Source: Caryophanales bacterium UBA4951
GTDB lineage: Bacteria > Bacillota_I > Bacilli_A > RFN20 > CAG-826
NCBI GenBank assembly: GCA_002397465.1
Contig: DHAP01000011.1
Span: 58,102 to 101,153, forward strand
DNA: 43,052 bases
Reading direction: 5' to 3'
A program made the position numbers and the translations under genes. The notes under the pieces were generated by a model. It saw only the letters and a program-made list of their open reading frames with translations. It did not search any database and was not told where the DNA came from. Of this stretch, positions 26,760-35,118 are shown piece by piece (the first letter of the stretch is position 1; every line of letters begins with the position of its first letter).

Positions 26760-27953
26760 ATGGCAAAAGAGAAATTCAATCGTGACCGTGTCCACGTTAA
26801 CGTTGGCACCATCGGCCACGTCGACCACGGCAAGACCACCCTTACCGCCGCCATCTGCCACGTCCTTGCCCTTAAGGGCGAGGCCAAAGACCTTGGCTAC
26901 AGCGGCATCGATAGCACACCAGAGGAAAAAGCTCGTGGTATCACCATCAACACCGCCCACGTCGAGTACGAGGACGAAAAGAGACACTACGCCCACGTTG
27001 ACTGCCCGGGGCATGCTGACTACATCAAGAACATGATCACCGGTGCCGCCCAGATGGACGGAGCCATCCTAGTCGTCAGCGCCGCCGATGGCGTTATGCC
27101 ACAGACCCGTGAGCACGTCTTGCTCGCCCGTCAGGTCGGCGTTCCTTACATCGTCGTCTTCCTTAACAAGTGCGACATGGTCGATGACCCAGAACTCATC
27201 GACATCGTCGAGATGGACGTCCGTGACCTTCTCTCGAAGTACGGATTCCCTGGAGATGACACTCCAGTCATTCGCGGCAGCGCCAAGCTCGCCGGCGAAG
27301 TCAAGACGCCTGATGATCCGAATGCCAAGTGCATCTGGGACCTCATGGCTGCCCTTGATAGCTACATCCCAGACCCAGTCCGTTCCAATGACAAGCCATT
27401 CTTGATGCCGATCGAAGACGTCATGACCATCTCTGGCCGTGGCACCGTCGTCACCGGACGTGTCGAGCGTGGTATGTGCAAGATCAACGACGAAGTCGAA
27501 ATCGTCGGCATCCGTCCGACCATGAAGAGTGTCGTCACCGGTCTCGAAATGTTCCGTAAGACCCTTGACTTCGCTGAAGGCGGCGACAACATCGGCGCCC
27601 TTCTCCGTGGCGTTACCCACGACCAAGTCGAGCGTGGACAGGTCCTTGCCAAGCCAGGATCAATCATCCCGCACGACAAGTTTGCCGCCACCGTCTACGT
27701 CCTCACCAAAGAGGAAGGTGGACGTCATACCGCTTTCTTGAATGGCTATCGCCCACAGTTCTTCTTCAGAACCACCGATATCACTGGATCCATCACTCTT
27801 CCGAGCGACGTCCAGATGGTTATGCCTGGCGATCACGTGACCTTCACGGTCGAGTTGATCCACCCGGTCGCTCTTGAGAATGGCACCAAGTTCTCCATCC
27901 GTGAGGGTGGCAAGACCGTCGGCGCCGGAACCGTCAGCGAGATCCTTCACTAA
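26760..27953 (+). CDS. tuf: Elongation factor Tu
   Basis: A 397-residue EF-Tu. It has the P-loop GHVDHGKTT at about 19-27, the switch blocks ARGITINTAHVEY and DCPGHADYIKNMITGAAQMDGAI, and NKCD. Domains II and III are normal, ending GGKTVGAGTVSEIL. It delivers aminoacyl-tRNA to the ribosome. It has its own promoter and a strong terminator. Unlike Bacillus, no rpsJ (S10 operon) follows. Confidence 0.98.
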   Translation: MAKEKFNRDRVHVNVGTIGHVDHGKTTLTAAICHVLALKGEAKDLGYSGIDSTPEEKARGITINTAHVEYEDEKRHYAHVDCPGHADYIKNMITGAAQMDGAILVVSAADGVMPQTREHVLLARQVGVPYIVVFLNKCDMVDDPELIDIVEMDVRDLLSKYGFPGDDTPVIRGSAKLAGEVKTPDDPNAKCIWDLMAALDSYIPDPVRSNDKPFLMPIEDVMTISGRGTVVTGRVERGMCKINDEVEIVGIRPTMKSVVTGLEMFRKTLDFAEGGDNIGALLRGVTHDQVERGQVLAKPGSIIPHDKFAATVYVLTKEEGGRHTAFLNGYRPQFFFRTTDITGSITLPSDVQMVMPGDHVTFTVELIHPVALENGTKFSIREGGKTVGAGTVSEILH

Positions 27954-27976
27954 TTCAGCGATTGATCGATAGACAT

Positions 27977-28003
27977 AGCCCCAGGTTCGCCTGGGGCTTT
28001 TCT
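27977..28003 (+). terminator. Terminator of tuf
   Basis: AGCCCCAGG (27977-27985), the tetraloop TTCG, CCTGGGGCT (27990-27998) and a T-run. A textbook rho-independent terminator. Confidence 0.95.
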
Positions 28004-28032
28004 AATGCCTTTATTTCATAAGGCTTTTAGGC

Positions 28033-28038
28033 TAATAT
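28033..28038 (+). promoter_or_regulatory. -10 box directly before the gene at 28046
   Basis: TAATAT ends 7 nt before the ATG at 28046 and no Shine-Dalgarno sequence lies between them, consistent with a leaderless start. No clear -35 is visible. Confidence 0.4.
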
Positions 28039-28045
28039 CGTAGCC

Positions 28046-28519
28046 ATGGATGACACCGAATTTAACTCGTTGAGCTCCAAAAACGGAGAGGCCAATAACC
28101 TCTCATTGTCTTTTGCCGCCAATAGTGAGTTCAATGACACGAGCGGAAGCAAGGGGCTGCTCAAGAAAATCGTGACGGGGGCGGCGATTACCATCGTGAG
28201 CGTCACCACGATCCTCACGAGCGTCAACCAATCCGAACCTGACGTCAATGAGGCCTCCATCACCTCCGAATCGCTGGTGGTTTCCTATTCGTTCACCCTC
28301 GTCTACATGAAGGCCTGCAGCCTCTATGTCTCAGTCGACGAGCAAGAGGATAGTTATACCTGCCCATGGGACGACAGCGTGCCGACGGTGGATGGCAAAA
28401 AGAGCCTCGAGTTCAAAGGGAGCTTCAAGAACGTCAAAGGCTACTACAGCCTCAGCATCTCTTCGGAGTTCGGGTATGGCAAGTCGACGATCTACACCAG
28501 TAATGGGATTTCAGAATAA
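28046..28519 (+). CDS. Membrane-anchored protein of unknown function
   Basis: A 157-residue protein with a cytoplasmic N-terminus (1-39), one hydrophobic segment (about 39-60, IVTGAAITIVSVTTILTSV) and an extracytoplasmic domain rich in beta-prone residues, with two cysteines (about 91 and 110). No family is recognised. It is followed 14 nt later by the mechanosensitive channel gene and probably shares its transcript. Confidence 0.6.
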   Translation: MDDTEFNSLSSKNGEANNLSLSFAANSEFNDTSGSKGLLKKIVTGAAITIVSVTTILTSVNQSEPDVNEASITSESLVVSYSFTLVYMKACSLYVSVDEQEDSYTCPWDDSVPTVDGKKSLEFKGSFKNVKGYYSLSISSEFGYGKSTIYTSNGISE

Positions 28520-28533
28520 AGGAGCATAGGTAA

Positions 28534-29643
28534 ATGAGCGAGAAAAAAGAAAGCGCCGCCAAGAAGACGAACGCTAAAGAGAAGGACGAGACCGCGGAGG
28601 CGGTCAAAAAAAGGATCAAGAAAGAATCCAAAAACGCCACCAAGGCCGTGATGGATGCCTTCATGACCCCTTTGAGCGAGGGCTCAAGGGCCCCAAAGCC
28701 CACCCAAGAATGGAAAGACCTCGACAAAAAAGGCAAGGTCAACTACGTTTTGGGCTGGGTGTTCTTGGCCTTATGCATCGTCTATGTGGTCTTGGTCTTG
28801 AACGCCAAGAACTGGTTCGGGAACGACAATTATCTCGCCGCCATAACCGACAGCACCCTCATCAATTCCGACAACATCTATTTCGTAAGGATGCTCTCGA
28901 GCCTCTATCATACTTTGTTCATCGTCGGCATCGCCAAAATCCTTATCTATGTAATCAGATTCTCACAGCGTTTCATGAATAGAAAAGGCCTCACGATATC
29001 GAAACTCGTGAGCTCTGCCATCAGATATATCTCGATTCTTGTCCTCGTCTTCGTCATCTTGGCGGTCTGGGGCATCGACACGGCCACGATTCTAGCTTCC
29101 GCCGGAATCGTCGCCCTCATCGTCGGCCTTGGGGCCCAAAGCATGATCGCCGACATCCTCGGCGGGCTTGCCATCGTCTTCGAGGAGCAGTTTGAGGTCG
29201 GCGACATCGTCATCGTTGACGATTTCAGGGGCACCGTCTATGAGATCGGTTTGACCGCGACCAAGATCGTCGATGCGGCAGGGAGCCGCAAGACAATCAA
29301 AAACTCACAGATCTCGACCTCCATCAACTTGAGCCATGACGTCTCTTCCGTCATCGTGGACATCCCAGTCGACTATGACACCGATTTAAGGAAAGTCAGG
29401 GAACTCGTCAGCAAAGCCCTTCCGGACATCGCTAGGCAAGTTCCTAACCTCAAAGCCCCGATCACTTATCTAGGCGTTCAGGAGCTTCAGGATTCGGGCA
29501 TCTGCCTCCGATTCCTCACCAAGGCCGACGAGAGCGATAAGTTCGGAGTCTCGAGGCTTTTGAATGAGCTTCTTTTCACTCTCTTCAAGAACGCCGGCAT
29601 CCAGATTCCATATCCGCAGATAGTAGTTTCACAAAGAAAGTGA
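28534..29643 (+). CDS. MscS-family mechanosensitive ion channel
   Basis: A 369-residue small-conductance mechanosensitive channel protein. A basic, disordered N-terminal stretch (1-45) precedes about four membrane helices from residue 68. The pore-lining helix and following beta domain show the MscS signature: ASAGIVALIVGLGAQSMI, then IVFEEQFEVGDIVIVDDFRGTVYEIGL. Like other family members it should open under hypo-osmotic shock to release solutes. An AAAGGAG site lies 12 nt before the ATG. Confidence 0.9.
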   Translation: MSEKKESAAKKTNAKEKDETAEAVKKRIKKESKNATKAVMDAFMTPLSEGSRAPKPTQEWKDLDKKGKVNYVLGWVFLALCIVYVVLVLNAKNWFGNDNYLAAITDSTLINSDNIYFVRMLSSLYHTLFIVGIAKILIYVIRFSQRFMNRKGLTISKLVSSAIRYISILVLVFVILAVWGIDTATILASAGIVALIVGLGAQSMIADILGGLAIVFEEQFEVGDIVIVDDFRGTVYEIGLTATKIVDAAGSRKTIKNSQISTSINLSHDVSSVIVDIPVDYDTDLRKVRELVSKALPDIARQVPNLKAPITYLGVQELQDSGICLRFLTKADESDKFGVSRLLNELLFTLFKNAGIQIPYPQIVVSQRK

Positions 29644-29696
29644 ATCCCCGAAGGGAACTGAACATTTTACCTCGTGCAAACAAAGAGGCTTTCGTC

Positions 29697-29702
29697 TACA
29701 CT
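29697..29702 (+). promoter_or_regulatory. -10 box before the first RDD gene
   Basis: TACACT ends 9 nt before the ATG at 29712, and the intervening sequence is not purine-rich, consistent with a leaderless or nearly leaderless mRNA. Confidence 0.35.
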
Positions 29703-29711
29703 TAATCTATT

Positions 29712-31151
29712 ATGAATGAACTAAGCAAACCTTCGACGTTCAACCAAAGGATCGTTGGCTACCTGATCGATTTAGCCTGCATCGTGGTCCCGACCGTCAT
29801 CATCTTCTCGACCATCACCAACAATTACATGTACAAAGCCCTCGGGGGCGGCAACCTCGACTCCGAGCGTTACTCCTTTGAGAGCGACAGCGGCCTCTTC
29901 ACCCTCCAAAACGGAGTGACGTATCTCCATTCCTATGACGCCGCGGCCGGGACTGATCAAAGCAAGAACGGCTACGAGCTCTACATGGACGAGCTTTTCT
30001 ATTACTACAACGATTTCCTTCCGACTGACGATAGGGCCGTCAAGAGCCTCACCAACAGCGATGGTGGCGTGACCACCTTCACGAGCGATGACTTCGTTTC
30101 GTACTTCGAGACCAAAGTTTTGTCCCTCCCAGCAGTCAGCACTATCGATGACGTCACCGATGAGGCAAAGATCAAACAGACAGGGGATGTCTCCTATTTC
30201 AAATACGCGGTCACGGGCGGGCAGATCGACATCCATTCGGCCCCGGTCCTCACTGACGAGTATCAGGCCAAAGTCGACCAGGGCGACAGCGTCACCCTCA
30301 CGAGCCTTCGCGACTATTTCTTCACCTCAAGCTCCAGCTATGGCGGGCTTTATTATGTGAACGGCTACCAGGACATCGAAGGCTCTCTTGATAATGACTC
30401 GACCTTGGTTAGGCAGACCTACGCCTCCATAAGAAGCTCCAATAGCTCTATGTACCGTTGGATGTCCTACATCGTCGTCTACATCCCTCTCGTCATGATC
30501 TTCATGCTGATCATCCCGCTTTCGATGAAGAACGGCCAAACGATCGGCAAACGCATCATGAAGACAGCGGTGGTGGGCAAGGATGGCTACACCGCCAAGC
30601 ACAGCAACGTCTTCTTCCATTATTTCTGGCTTTTCTTCATCTGGATGTTCCCAGTCTGGCCGAACCTATATTTAGGCATTCTGACCTTCTGTCTCATCAA
30701 CATGATCGACTATTTGGTTCTTGTGGCCTCCAAGACCCAGACCTCTTTGCATGACAAACTAAGCGGCACCAAGGTCATCGACCTCAGATGCAGCACGGTA
30801 TTCGCCTCCGAACAGGCCAAAGTCCGTTACTACGAGGAGAACCCGACCAAGGCTCCTAACGCCCCAAAGCTCACCCCGAGCGAGCAAGCCGAATTGAACC
30901 GCATCGCCATGGAGGACTCGATACTCGACTTGTCCACCATGAACAAGAACCGGGAAGCCGCGGCCAACATGACCTCTTTCGACGAGTTCGAGAAGTGGTC
31001 GAGCCATAAGAAAGTGAATCTTCATAAAGACGACGACGAGGAAGAGGAAAAAGACGCCCCTCTTTCCGAAAAAGAGAAGAAGGACCTCGATGATCTGGCC
31101 AAGCTAGAAGGCGGGGCTCCGGAAGAAGACGGGGACGAAACGAAGAAATGA
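29712..31151 (+). CDS. RDD-family membrane protein 1 with large external insert
   Basis: A 479-residue member of the RDD family, named for an Arg and two Asp in its membrane helices. The family pattern is split: NQRIVGYLIDL at 11-21 opens the first helix, and MKNGQTIGKRIMKTAVVGKDG and SLHDKLSGTKVIDL appear after about residue 270. Between them is an extracytoplasmic domain of roughly 210 residues (about 38-255) rich in Ser, Tyr and Asp. A charged tail of about 110 residues ends in Glu/Asp/Lys repeats. Function of the family is poorly known; some members have been linked to ion transport. It is the first of three consecutive RDD-like genes. Confidence 0.78.
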   Translation: MNELSKPSTFNQRIVGYLIDLACIVVPTVIIFSTITNNYMYKALGGGNLDSERYSFESDSGLFTLQNGVTYLHSYDAAAGTDQSKNGYELYMDELFYYYNDFLPTDDRAVKSLTNSDGGVTTFTSDDFVSYFETKVLSLPAVSTIDDVTDEAKIKQTGDVSYFKYAVTGGQIDIHSAPVLTDEYQAKVDQGDSVTLTSLRDYFFTSSSSYGGLYYVNGYQDIEGSLDNDSTLVRQTYASIRSSNSSMYRWMSYIVVYIPLVMIFMLIIPLSMKNGQTIGKRIMKTAVVGKDGYTAKHSNVFFHYFWLFFIWMFPVWPNLYLGILTFCLINMIDYLVLVASKTQTSLHDKLSGTKVIDLRCSTVFASEQAKVRYYEENPTKAPNAPKLTPSEQAELNRIAMEDSILDLSTMNKNREAAANMTSFDEFEKWSSHKKVNLHKDDDEEEEKDAPLSEKEKKDLDDLAKLEGGAPEEDGDETKK

Positions 31152-31173
31152 CCCTTTTCTTGATGCTTTCTGG

Positions 31174-31205
31174 CCCTAGAAAGAAATAGGGATTACCTAT
31201 ATAGT
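31174..31205 (+). promoter_or_regulatory. -10 box and inverted repeat before the second RDD gene
   Basis: TATAGT (31200-31205) ends 8 nt before the GTG start at 31214. The inverted repeat CCCTA (31174-31178)/TAGGG (31187-31191) overlaps the expected -35 zone and could be an operator. Confidence 0.4.
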
Positions 31206-31213
31206 TACCTATC

Positions 31214-32404
31214 GTGGAAACCATCGGCGAAGATTTAAAAAGAGAGAATTCCCCAAGGGTCGACGAGACCCCGAAGAAAAACAAGAAACCGTCCTTTAGG
31301 CGAAGTGAGGGCGGCCTCGATGTTTTTCCTATCTCCAAAGGCAAGAGGATCCTCCAGTTCCTAGCCGACTACTTCCTTCATTTCCTCTTCGCGATATTCA
31401 TCTTCACCCTCGCAGCCTTCCCGATTTCAAGAGCCGTCGTCGGCTCGGACGATCTCCAGGAAAAAACCAACGAGAACACCGCGAATGAGATTTCCTTGTT
31501 GGTGGATAATTCATTGCTCTACAAAGAAAACGGGGACGATGGCTTTGAGACTTCTCTTACCTACACCCAAAAACTCTTCGCGATATCCTTGTTGAACGAT
31601 AGCAAAACCAACAATCCTTTCATCTCTTATTACAGGGATGTCCTTTCTTATGAGGACGACAAGATAAACGAGCTCTACAAAGAGAAGGACAGCAAAGGGT
31701 TTTTAAGCGACGTGATATCCCAAAACACCGGGCTTTATACCCTTAAGGAGAGCTACGTCACTGAGTTCTCGCCTTTGCTTGACGAGAAGGACAGTTTGAC
31801 GGAGCAGGGGGAGAAGGATTATTCATCATTCTCATCGTCGTTCTTTCTGCCTTTGTACAATCTATTGATCTCGTCGCTTAGCGATGGTAGCGAGCTTCCG
31901 GAAGGCTCGGAGCTCAAGAACTATTCAGCCTACGTCAAATCGAACTCCGACATCAAGGACACTTTGGATTTGGCCCTCACCATCGCAAGTTACGCCTCGT
32001 ATGTCTTAGTGTGGGCCATCATCTTCCTATTGGTCCCATTAGTGAATTCGCGCGGCAAGAGCATCGGCATGATGGCGATGGGCATCAATAGGGTCGGCAG
32101 CGACAACCTCCGCCTCTTGAAGAAGGGCGAAAGGGCCCTCTACAGCGTCTATCCTCTGATCTTTGACCTTTCGTTCATCCCCTTTCTTCCATTAGCCTAC
32201 ATCTCCTCGATTTCCAATCTCTTTGACGTGCCGGCCCTCGACATGGTGGCCTTAGCTTCTTTATTACTCGTCATCGTCTCCCTTTTCGTCCTTCTCTTTG
32301 ACGAATACAATAAGACGCTCAGCGACATTTCCTCTCGGAGCGTCAACATCGACAACGAGAGTTACGACGAATTATTGAAAGTGACCGAATATGGAAGAAA
32401 ATAA
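31214..32404 (+). CDS. RDD-like membrane protein 2
   Basis: A 396-residue protein starting with GTG. A basic cytoplasmic N-terminus leads to the RDD-type opening GKRILQFLADYFLHFLFAI at about residue 43. A large external segment (about 80-255) follows. NSRGKSIGMMAMGINRVG at about 278-295 is the family's second block, then two or more helices. It lacks the C-terminal HD-x-L-SG block of protein 1, so it is more divergent. It overlaps the next gene by 14 nt, showing translational coupling. Confidence 0.7.
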   Translation: METIGEDLKRENSPRVDETPKKNKKPSFRRSEGGLDVFPISKGKRILQFLADYFLHFLFAIFIFTLAAFPISRAVVGSDDLQEKTNENTANEISLLVDNSLLYKENGDDGFETSLTYTQKLFAISLLNDSKTNNPFISYYRDVLSYEDDKINELYKEKDSKGFLSDVISQNTGLYTLKESYVTEFSPLLDEKDSLTEQGEKDYSSFSSSFFLPLYNLLISSLSDGSELPEGSELKNYSAYVKSNSDIKDTLDLALTIASYASYVLVWAIIFLLVPLVNSRGKSIGMMAMGINRVGSDNLRLLKKGERALYSVYPLIFDLSFIPFLPLAYISSISNLFDVPALDMVALASLLLVIVSLFVLLFDEYNKTLSDISSRSVNIDNESYDELLKVTEYGRK

Positions 32405-33395
32405 GAACAACGGAATCAACATCACCTATTACCGCCCTTTGTTCCACCGAAGGATTTTAGCGGACGTCATCGACGCTTTGCTGATGCTTTTATTGGCTCT
32501 TCTTTGTTTCGTTGGCATCCGGGCGATCTTTCAGAGCACCGACGAATACCAAACTAGGAACTCGAGGATGAACAAGAACCGCGAGGAATCGGGTCTCTAC
32601 GTCAAATACAACAACAAGTATTCCTTGTTGAGCGACTATTACTACGCGGACTCTTCAAATGTCAGCGCCTCCGAGATGATGGTCTCTTACGAGAAAGGAA
32701 TGGACACCTTCTTGGTCTACCTCCAGGACAACGTGGGTGATGAGGCCAAAACAACCGTCCAAGAGGACTACGACGCCTTCCGTCTGAGCGTCAAGGATAG
32801 CGGTGGCATCTACTATTTCGTGAACGATGGGGGCGCCGTCAAAAAGAACAGCGCCTCAAGCGCCACCTATAGCGATTACTCATCGAATGTCTATAAGCCA
32901 TATTACGAAGACCATGCGGAAGGGTATTTCACCATGTATGCCCCCCATTACGTCGAGGACAGCCATTACTTCGCGAACATCTTCCTCTTCGTCGAGGTGC
33001 CGGTGAGCATCCTCGTCGCTTCGATCGTGATATTTTACATTCCTCCTCTTTTCTTCAAAAGAGGGCGGCAGACGATCGGCAAATTCCTCTACAAGATCGG
33101 ACGGGTCGATAAGGATACCTTGGCGGTCTCTTTCTGGAGATACACCGCCGAGTCCGCCATCCTCATTTTCGCCGTGGTGATGCTCTCTTTGTTCACCTTG
33201 GGGATTCCTCTCATAATCTCCTTCTCCCTCATGGCCTTCTCGAAGAAAAAACAGGATTTCGCCGATTACATGCTCAGCATCAACGAAATAGACCTGAACT
33301 CCGGAAAGATCTACTACAGCTATGATGAGGTTGAATTGGAGAGCCTAAAGAAGGAAAATACTCACGTGGACTTCAAGATGGAAGAGAAGGAATGA
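32391..33395 (+). CDS. RDD-like membrane protein 3
   Basis: A 334-residue protein with the same plan. It opens with FHRRILADVIDALLMLLLALL at 18-38, continues into an external domain of about 150 residues rich in Tyr/Ser/Asp, then the block KRGRQTIGKFLYKIGRVDKD and two further helices, ending KKKQDFADYMLSINEID, which resembles the family's H-D-x-L-S end. The start lies inside the second RDD gene. The three genes probably act together, but the function is not known. Confidence 0.72.
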   Translation: MEENKNNGINITYYRPLFHRRILADVIDALLMLLLALLCFVGIRAIFQSTDEYQTRNSRMNKNREESGLYVKYNNKYSLLSDYYYADSSNVSASEMMVSYEKGMDTFLVYLQDNVGDEAKTTVQEDYDAFRLSVKDSGGIYYFVNDGGAVKKNSASSATYSDYSSNVYKPYYEDHAEGYFTMYAPHYVEDSHYFANIFLFVEVPVSILVASIVIFYIPPLFFKRGRQTIGKFLYKIGRVDKDTLAVSFWRYTAESAILIFAVVMLSLFTLGIPLIISFSLMAFSKKKQDFADYMLSINEIDLNSGKIYYSYDEVELESLKKENTHVDFKMEEKE

Positions 33396-33540
33396 ACGCC
33401 CAGCATTCAGGTTATGAACAAGGGGTCAGCTCATCCTTTTTATTCTTTTCAAGAATTATCGGCGTCCTTCTTAGGCTGAAATGCCTAGGTAAGGGCTTAC
33501 TTTCTCTAAAAGAGAAAAGACTTGTCGACGAAAGTTGCTA

Positions 33541-33570
33541 TTGCATCGCGCGAAACATAAAATGTATACT
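33541..33570 (+). promoter_or_regulatory. Promoter of the ABC-transporter locus
   Basis: TTGCAT (33541-33546) and TATACT (33565-33570), spacing 18. Transcription would start near 33577, upstream of a strong AAGGAGG site (33596-33602) for the ATG at 33613. Confidence 0.55.
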
Positions 33571-33612
33571 AATCAGCTTTATGGATAGCGCTTACAAGGA
33601 GGTTCGTAGCAT

Positions 33613-35100
33613 ATGATCTGGAGACCGTTAGTCTTCCTAGCTGCCTTGTCTCTTACTTCTGGACTCTCCGCCGCCGTCATGCCTAGCATAGACAGCAGCG
33701 AGGAGATCAATGCCGCCGCCAGCTTCAATCCCTCTGGCTACACCGACCTCTTGTCTGAGGACGTCAATTTCGCTTTCTCCGTCACCGGAAGAAGCTATTC
33801 CGACGACTATCAGTCCTTCACCATCCAATTCAAGGACACCGGCGAAGAGAACTACGTCCTTGGCAATTACGACGAGAATTCAAACTATTACCCTCTCACA
33901 TACCATTACACCGTCAATCTCGTTGGCGGCGGGACCGAGGAAAGAGACACCGTCTCAACCCTTCAGAACGGCAATTACACCTATGACGCCATCGGCGACT
34001 CCTTCGCCGCTGAGACGACCTTTAAGTGCTACGCCGATCTTCCGATTGCCAAAGGGGAGACCATCGCGAGCGACTCCCTCATCATCTACAACGTCTTCCA
34101 CGTCGCCGAGAACAAAGTCGTCAATGACGGCGTCACCTCGTATACCTACACGCCAGAATATGGCAAAAACTATTATCTCCATGGCCCAACCGTCACCGCG
34201 GCCGCCAGGACCAACTACTACCTCGGCGACTTCGTGACCTCCAAGTCACTTAGCCTTGCCTCCGACTTCGATGGCTATACATCCCTCAGCCTTGAGTACA
34301 CGGTCGACATCAGAAGCCAGTTCAAGAATCTCTCGAGTTCCTATGCGACCTACGAGAAGCAGATAACCGACGGCTCATATTCGATCCGTCAGCGTCTCAC
34401 CTCCTTCACAAACTCCAAGTTCCGCATCAATTACAGCGATGGGACGAGCGACGTGAGGACCATCACCGGCACGAGTTTCGTGAACTTCCTCGACAAGGGG
34501 ACCTTCAGGTTCTTGCTCGATGGCGTCGATTCCTCAAAGGTCACCTCATTCGACATTCTCAATGCCTCCGTCTATAGCGACATCTGGGACAACAGCAAGA
34601 ACGTCATCCTCACGAAGAGCGGACTTACCTGGCGCTTCGGATGCATCTCCTTCGCCCCGGTCAGCGCCGGCTTGGCCCCAACCCTTAACTACAACGTCAC
34701 GATGATCGTCGGAGTTATCATCTTCCTGGTTCTCTTCGCTGCTTATGCGGTCGGCATGTACTTCTATAAGAAGAAGAAATACAAGAACGACGAGTTCAAC
34801 CGCGTCATCCCAAAGGAATATATCAAGAAGAGCACGCGCGATGGCTTATATCTAGGCTCGCTTACGGTCTTCATCCTCTGTCTCGTCGGCAGATGCGTCT
34901 ACTTCGCCAATTCCAACACCGTCTACAACCCATTCGACCCTTATATCATGGCCTTCATCGTCATTCTCTTGATCTTCACCGGCTATTACATCAAGTACTT
35001 CGTCAACAAGTACAAGGACCACAAGATCAAGAAGATGGAAGAGAAGCTGAAGTTAGCTGAAGACGTGGAAGACGACGGAACCGTCGTCACCCAGAAATAA
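33613..35100 (+). CDS. Exported, membrane-anchored protein upstream of ABC transporter
   Basis: A 495-residue protein. An N-terminal signal sequence (about 1-21, VFLAALSLTSGLSAAV) is followed by about 330 external residues rich in Tyr, Ser, Thr and Asp with beta-strand character. Three hydrophobic helices follow (about 360-383, 410-428 and 440-465) and a charged cytoplasmic tail. No family is recognised. It lies 18 nt upstream of the ATPase gene and has its own promoter, so it probably belongs to the transporter. It might be a surface-binding or assembly component. Confidence 0.65.
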   Translation: MIWRPLVFLAALSLTSGLSAAVMPSIDSSEEINAAASFNPSGYTDLLSEDVNFAFSVTGRSYSDDYQSFTIQFKDTGEENYVLGNYDENSNYYPLTYHYTVNLVGGGTEERDTVSTLQNGNYTYDAIGDSFAAETTFKCYADLPIAKGETIASDSLIIYNVFHVAENKVVNDGVTSYTYTPEYGKNYYLHGPTVTAAARTNYYLGDFVTSKSLSLASDFDGYTSLSLEYTVDIRSQFKNLSSSYATYEKQITDGSYSIRQRLTSFTNSKFRINYSDGTSDVRTITGTSFVNFLDKGTFRFLLDGVDSSKVTSFDILNASVYSDIWDNSKNVILTKSGLTWRFGCISFAPVSAGLAPTLNYNVTMIVGVIIFLVLFAAYAVGMYFYKKKKYKNDEFNRVIPKEYIKKSTRDGLYLGSLTVFILCLVGRCVYFANSNTVYNPFDPYIMAFIVILLIFTGYYIKYFVNKYKDHKIKKMEEKLKLAEDVEDDGTVVTQK

Positions 35101-35118
35101 AGGAGTGGAGAAAACTTT

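Noticed and set aside
33392..33616. 74-codon frame between the third RDD gene and the next gene
   Set aside because: It starts within the end of the RDD gene, spans the promoter and ribosome binding site of the following gene, and shows no domain or coding bias.
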